A stretch of 64,000 bases of DNA from positions 2,172,001 through 2,236,000 of the forward strand of contig NC_088316.1 in the NCBI RefSeq assembly GCF_910592395.1, given 5' to 3'. The stretch is from Lineus longissimus. Taxonomy: Eukaryota > Nemertea > Pilidiophora > Heteronemertea > Lineidae. The notes beneath the pieces are model-generated. The model was not told the DNA's origin and searched no databases. It saw nothing but the letters and a program-made list of their open reading frames with translations. Shown here one piece after another: positions 58,008-64,000 of the stretch; within the stretch, counting starts at the first letter, position 1, and each line of letters begins with the position of its first letter. A program made the translations under genes and the position numbers.

Positions 58008-58200
58008 GGTTGCAGTGCCGTGTTCATGATAAGGAGTTTGTGCGCTCTACGCTGAGAATGTTTACGGCTATTTGTCTCCGTGTCCTTGAGCAAGGCACTT
58101 AACTCTACTTGCATCTGTCCACCAAGGTACACCATACCCAGCTGGCAGAGATAGCCATATGAATACCGAGTTCTTGCACTGTGAGGCAGATGAATTTCAT
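58008..58200 (+). mobile_element. tRNA-derived SINE copy
   Basis: GTGGCAGAGTGGTTGCAGT is an A-box-like start. GTCCTTGAGCAAGGCACTTA and ACTCTACTTGCATCTGTCC follow, the core motif found in many SINE bodies. The B box is degenerate. Confidence 0.55.
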
Positions 58201-60294
58201 CCTCCCCCGCCCCCCAGGGAATTGACCTCAAATAAGAATGGCCGAAAGCTGGGGCGGTAATGATTATGCCGAAGTACTTGTGAGACAAATCTAATGAACC
58301 AATCGAGTATGACTGCTATAAAAATCATATGTTGACTAATCAATGCAACCATTTTGGGCGGGGAATAGAGTTTCAGGATACTGAATGGAAAAATTAGATC
58401 AATTGCAGTGGGCATTAAAAATGCATTCCTGGAACGTACTTTTAGACGCTGAAATGAAAGGGTTAACTCCTTGAACGAATGTGTATGAAGGGAAAGGCAA
58501 ACCTACCTGTATTTGTAAGCGATCTTCTTGCGTTATTTACCGGATGTGCTACACAATGTACCCGCTTCATCTTCACGGCCACTCGGTTGGAAAACTGCAA
58601 ACCTTTCTCAGCTGAGTCCAAATCGGCCAAAACCTCGGTCATTTCCAGTGAAAACAATGGCCATTGTGTCACTGTCATTCTTGACATTTAGTTGTGACTA
58701 ATCCGCGCTGAAGTCACCCAGTCAAGGTTTTCTGTGGTGGGGGTGGTGTTTGTCCATTGCCATTGATCTCCATGGCGACATCATCCCCCCCCCCACACAC
58801 ACAGCCACAGGAAACACAGACTCAATACCATGTGAACCAGGCCAAAACCATTCCAAAATTGTTCAGTACCAGAGCCCATCCCATGTCTCAACCTACCAGC
58901 ATGAGGGACTTCATGCCCTGTTGAACAAGGTGTCGCCCTATAAAATCCATTGAAAATGATGAGCTACCAGCCCATGTCAATTTCACAGTTACTGAAAAGA
59001 CCAGCATTGTATTACACCGCCAGTACCACTCAGACCAGCCAATGAAGTCACCAATTCATAGGCAAATTTTTTGAGGTAATCTCATAACATCTTGTTCTTG
59101 CAAGATCATGGGCTCTGGGAGAAGAGGAATTTGGCCCCTTAGACCCAAAAAGACGGCTATGGGTCTCGGAGCCTCTGTCAGATCCCAAATGCACAGGGGC
59201 AGATCCAGGAACCAGAGAAAGAGGGGGAGTGCACTGCATTTCTCATCGAAATTCCGGTTGTGTTGCGTCTAGTGCAACCCCCTTGGGTCTGTGCCTGATG
59301 CAGTATACTGCTGGCAAGTCGATAAGGTCAAGGCTGCAGGTTTTGGCCAAGGGTCAGAAGTCAACATTGCCACAGTCTTCCAATCGGCCTGGGACGTTGC
59401 AGGCCCAGGGTCATGATTTCGATAACAACGAGTGCTTCTTCTGCTCTCCTGATAATATAAACGTCATAAACAAGAGAGCCACTCAAAGCGGGGAAAACAC
59501 TTCCGGAGGCTATCACAGATAGTGCAATGGGGGATATAAACAGGCCAGGTTCACTGGAGTCGAGAACAACAGAAATCCGACTGAAGATAATGCACGGGTC
59601 GAAAAAACAGGTTGGCGAAAAACATAATGTTAACTTTTTCAATTTCGTGGTACTTTTTTCTCAGGAAAATGTTTTTATTTCATCCCAAATATTAAAAAAA
59701 ACACGTCTGGTTTGATCTAAGGGAAGTTCCACTGTATATCAATCAATGAATTTATGATTTTTCTAATAACTCCAACATGAAAGAGTTAACCATTCGGAAG
59801 GTGTGGTTTTCAAAACACCCCACTCCTGAAAGAGTTAATCATTGGTGTGGTGAGTTTACCAGGAAGTCTACCTGCAATCAGGAACAACAGAGATACTTCC
59901 TCCTCACAACATAATCATTCCGCAGCTAATACATGGGGGTGGTAATGCAACAGCGGTTTCTAGAAATATTGGGTCTTCATGCGTGGTGGTAAGGGCAAAG
60001 AGGTCATTATCAATATTTTTTAGTTTCTAGTTCCTGGTTCTAAAAGCGTCATCACATTGTTTCCAGTTCCTGGTTCCAAGAGGGTCAACAAATAGTTTTC
60101 TTGTGGCGCTACATAGAATATTGGTGTCTTGGAACTAGGAAGTTGTTCACACAAATTCCATGTTCTATTTCTTCCTTGTAAATACGAAAAAGAAGGTTTG
60201 TCAACATTTGTAACACTTTTCTCGACTGTCGTGTACTGTAGGAGGACACTTACACTTCTAGAGTGATTCTACATCCATTCTTTTTCTTATGTAG

Positions 60295-60467
60295 AAAGGG
60301 TTCGCCAAGAAATTGAACCTGACACCTCTGAAGAGAGTGGTGTTGTATCGAATGTCATCCATTTCATCACACAGACTTGGGAATTGTTGATCATGGTTGG
60401 AGATTGTGGAGGGGAGGTTAATTCAGTGCAAAGTTTAAGAGATGAGACTCACATTTTGTCAAAGCCA
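60295..60467 (+). other. Possible coding exon (unassigned)
   Basis: After an acceptor-like TTCTTATGTAG, one frame stays open for about 57 codons (RVRQEIEPDTSEESGVVSNV...) to a TGA. It might belong to the candidate gene at 61750-62574. It has no recognised domain and no firm donor. Confidence 0.2.
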
Positions 60468-61749
60468 TGAGCATAGACATTTGACCTTGTCAAGGGTATT
60501 TACAATCTACGATTCATCATCCTTATGGGAGACAGGAGATAAGAAATGGGGGGTCAACAATGTGTGCGAATCTTGAAAAAGATAATTTGACAGGAGTTAC
60601 AGAGATAACACAATTTTTATTTTATTTCCACGGTATGATCAGTGGGGCACAGACAAAATTGGCACCCAAGATAAATTACATGTTATCTACATGCTGATCG
60701 AAAGAGGGGTCAGAAAGGTGTGGAGATAACGCACATCAGTCTCGCTCGCGCCAGGCGCACATAACATACTATACTTTATACAATGAACTGTAGAATGTAT
60801 ACAATAGACTATAGCTTGAGGTGAGCGAGACTTAAAGCCTTGGACCGAAGCAGCCTCGCCAAAAAATGCTTCGTTCTAAAAAGAGTCGGTGGAAATTTAT
60901 TTTGATATTGAGTCCAGAACAGCACTTTGGCCGTTTATGTAAAGACAAACATTTCATGAAGAAATTTTTGATTGATTTTTCTCCCGAACGCTCACATCAG
61001 TCCAGAGGCTTATCTTCATGAAAACATGCGTAATCACCGTGGTAGATATCCCAATTTTTGAAGCTGCTTGTTGACCTTCGGTGGCCCACTGAAGAAAGTA
61101 GAACATACGTAACATTCAGAAACTGCTGAAAATTGTTGAGCTGAAAACACAGTCAGCAGCTGCTACGACTTTCAAGCAAGCAGCAATACTACACTGGTGC
61201 TGAGGCCATGACTGCTCCTGGGAGATCTTACAGTAATCGGTCCCCTTGAATTTTCTTGCAACAGCAAATCAGACATGAAGCGAAACACAGCTGAACAAGA
61301 CTTGGGGTTAAATTTCTCCAGTGGGCTTATCACCAATGGTAAAAAAATGAGAAATTAGCAAAACTCTGGTTCCAGATGTAAAAGGAGAGGTAAATGACGC
61401 CAATTGCATTGGGCGTGGGCGACCCCAGTCATCCGTGATCTACGCGCCCTATCGTTCAATTTTATAGAGATCACCCAGGCCCAATGAAAAGGTTGACACT
61501 ACAGAAAGTCAAACCCAGAAAGTCTGCGTTCTAAAATTTTCCTTCAGAATGGTTTTAAAAATTACCCTAACAACCTATGTCCAAAATCAAGAAATGTCAC
61601 CAATTTCTTGTGAAAATAAAAGGACTGTTCAGTTATACAAAAATCCCCCCAAACTAAATGAAGAATTTTGTGAAAGATCAGGAACCAAAGTTTTGCCGAC
61701 CCCTTTTTGGCCAAAATGAAGTGATCCAACTCTTCATTTACTGTACAGT

Positions 61750-61994
61750 GGGCAAGATCACTTCCGGCCACGGAGGGGTGATACTGATAGGTCTGTTGAT
61801 TTACCGAATCTGTTCCAGCCAAGTTTGCAGACAATCCTGTACAACTATGTACAGCACCCTATGTATAATCTTAACCCGAATCTGCTCAACTTGGCTTACA
61901 ACAGACAATCATTTCTCAGTTTGGTTGAGGATTTTGAAATGACCCAAATCTTGGCAGATTTTCACAGTCTGTTCGAGAACCCCAAAATCACAAG
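61750..61994 (+). other. Candidate coding exon of an unrecognised gene
   Basis: It follows acceptor-like TTACTGTACAG and ends at ACAAG|GTATAA. The open frame encodes a protein-like sequence (DLPNLFQPSLQTILYNYVQ ... FLSLVEDFEMTQILADFHSL). If unspliced, the frame runs on to a stop at 62093. I do not recognise the family. Confidence 0.4.
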
Positions 61995-62323
61995 GTATAA
62001 TCACAGTTTACCACCAGTGCATCATTATTTGTACAATCACGCGTCCAAACGGACCCATTTTTTACACCAAACTGAGCAGGCTAACAAGACATAGAGCAAG
62101 TACAGCCTACATGTCAGAAACTATTCCAACATGCTTCCTAAGCCTCATATATAGCCACTGAATACTCCTGTCGAAAAAAACCTGACAGGCTTCGAAATGT
62201 GTGACACCCGTTTACACAATATGGTGTGAGTCACCTTGAATCTATCCTGTGCGCTTATACATTGGTTCCAGGCAGTGAAGTGTTCTTCTATCATTAAATG
62301 TATGTTTTGATCAAATCTTACAG

Positions 62324-62574
62324 ATAATCAGCGTTTGAGAACAGCAAAATCCTCTGTACAAGTAGTAGGTCCAGTGTCCTTTCCAAGTACATTTTGCTCC
62401 CTTGAAAAAAATTATGCTTCAAAATTAGATCTCAAGAGGTTGATGGTATTTAACCAACCTCATCCATACGTGATTTTTCATCACCTACCAACAAGTAACG
62501 ATGATCTTTTTAACAAAATACCATTTGAGGTTGCAGACTTCAACTCCATCACCTACATACACCAAGGCCTTTAA
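62324..62574 (+). other. Candidate terminal coding exon of an unrecognised gene
   Basis: After the acceptor AAATCTTACAG, an open frame encodes NQRLRTAKSSVQVVGPVSF... through RLMVFNQPHPYVIFHHLP and ends ITYIHQGL with TAA. It has the look of a conserved C-terminus. Direct joining to 61994 would shift frame, so a different donor or an additional exon is needed. Confidence 0.4.
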
Positions 62575-64000
62575 AATTCTTAAAGAGTTAAAATTTGACA
62601 ACTGCACAAAAACCACACTTCACTGCCACCTGCACAAAAATCGAGATCATTTTTTGATAACTGCAGGCAATATTGTTTGGACGATTCAGAATGCCACACT
62701 GTGTAAGCGGGCATCACCGTACCCCACCATTCTGGCCGCCACGAACACATTATATCTACAGTTCCCACTCCCCCAGCATCCCCATCTCGCCAAAACCCAA
62801 ATGTACAACATCGCAAATGCTGGGAGCGGCCGCCAGAAGATTTCGAAACAGGCTATATCAACCATCACTATCACCGTGATAAAATAATATACAAACTTCA
62901 AAAAATGTACATGTTATTATTTTATCATCCGACTCACATAATCCCGCTTCGATGATTGTAGTCATTGACGCGTTCTAGGCCCGGCGAACAAACTGTGAAC
63001 AATGCCACCTATTGATCAGGAAAGACGCAGAGAAATTATCGCAAGAACAAAATGTCGACGGAAAAAACGAAAAATTCTCCACAGTACCCTAACAGCTCTG
63101 AGACAATGCAATAGTTTGTTTTAAATACTAGTACATTTATATCACCGACTCAACTTTAAAATACTTGTCATCACATCGAAGTTATATCTAAACTACATGT
63201 CAATTCGGGAAATGACAAAATATGGAAACGTTCGAAAATTTTCTCCTTTCCCAAACTGATGTACAGTTGTACATACACACTTTGCATGTACTAATATTAC
63301 GAACTCTGCAGTAATATACACAGTATTAGAAGCAGAATACCCCCTCAAGGTTTCCCAAGAAAAATAGATGTACATATTAATTATTATTTTAACATTATAC
63401 ACATAAGACGTAAAATAGAGAGGCCCATATCTATATGAACCCGCTTCTTGTCGATGATCGGGAGTTAATCTATTTACAATTTTACCCACGATGCACTTCT
63501 ACGAGGCGCTAAAACTAAACTGTACGCGGTTTTAATTACACTATGACTATACGGTATGTAGCCTCCATCGTCAATGTCTAGAAATCGCCAAATATCAAGC
63601 CAGCCACTCGCATCGCCTCCCGCAGGCCACCGCTATACGACTATAGAGACTGTGCCGTACACACCCGTTAAGAATTGTGGTTACCATGGCAACCAATCCA
63701 CAATAACGTTGGTTACACAAGATCTTGTCATCCGTTTGGATCAAAAGCAACAGGGATGGGGGAAAATATTAAACCAATCAGAGGCTGGTTGGATGGGGGG
63801 GGGGGGGGGGGGGGTGCACTGCTGTCTGCACTTAACCATACTGGTAATGTTACGACTGATACATAAAGTAGGTTCTTCAGTTCACAAATTGACTTCTCAT
63901 TTTCCGACGGTGTCAAAAGACGAAAATAAAGTAATAAATTGGACACTCCTTAAAACTGACACTGGGCAATTTAACAACACCCATGCAGTGCAGCTATGAA
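62575..64000. other. Downstream DNA with a 20-base G-run
   Basis: The G-run lies at 63795-63814. No gene was recognised in this stretch. Confidence 0.35.

Noticed and set aside
58500-58687. First exon on the minus strand (MSRMTVTQWPLFSLEM...) with donor ACAG|GTAGGT
   Set aside because: The donor is good and the frame is open for about 62 codons, but no downstream exon or recognisable domain was found.

Overview
This is eukaryotic nuclear DNA from an intron-rich animal. Every recognisable gene is split into short exons with GT/AG junctions. About 40% of the bases look like G or C by eye. The intergenic and intronic space is packed with short non-autonomous transposons, tRNA-derived SINE copies, minisatellites and a few decayed LINE ends. 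The gene content (CCDC169, a mitochondrial-type valyl-tRNA synthetase, a TIR-domain protein) and the repeat families suggest a non-vertebrate metazoan, perhaps a marine lophotrochozoan or invertebrate deuterostome. The species cannot be named from the sequence alone.

Layout. (1) 371-6227 (+): the 3' end of a gene that begins upstream of the window, with four small exons and one 4.4-kb terminal exon. It encodes a very long disordered, Ser/Pro-rich protein tail with SILK-like and RVxF-like PP1 docking motifs. I do not recognise the family. (2) 6.6-9.9 kb: the convergent intergenic space, holding a hairpin, a TIR-bounded element and a striking nested palindrome. (3) 10064-16990 (-): a complete seven-exon CCDC169 (215 aa). 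(4) 17-23.4 kb: repeat-filled intergenic DNA. (5) 23421-36387 (-): a complete 23-exon valyl-tRNA synthetase (1081 aa) with a mitochondrial-type N-terminus. Its introns hold a TA-flanked pogo-like element, a TTAA element nested inside another MITE, a long hairpin, SINEs, a LINE end and a 21-bp minisatellite. (6) 38046-43802 (+): a 767-aa protein with two tandem TIR-like domains, divergently oriented from the synthetase. Two of its introns carry the same 23-bp minisatellite. (7) 43.8-64 kb: no confidently identified gene. It contains SINEs, a CAGCTG cluster, degenerate repeats and a few coding-like segments, the best at 61750-61994 and 62324-62574 (+).

The four genes show no sign of being an operon or a shared pathway. 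The synthetase acts in organellar translation. CCDC169 is a coiled-coil protein of unknown function. The tandem-TIR protein is a candidate innate-immune or cell-death signalling adaptor, and it is the most novel-looking protein here. Exon sums support the models: total coding length is divisible by three for each of the three complete genes, and the partial gene stays in frame across all five exons.
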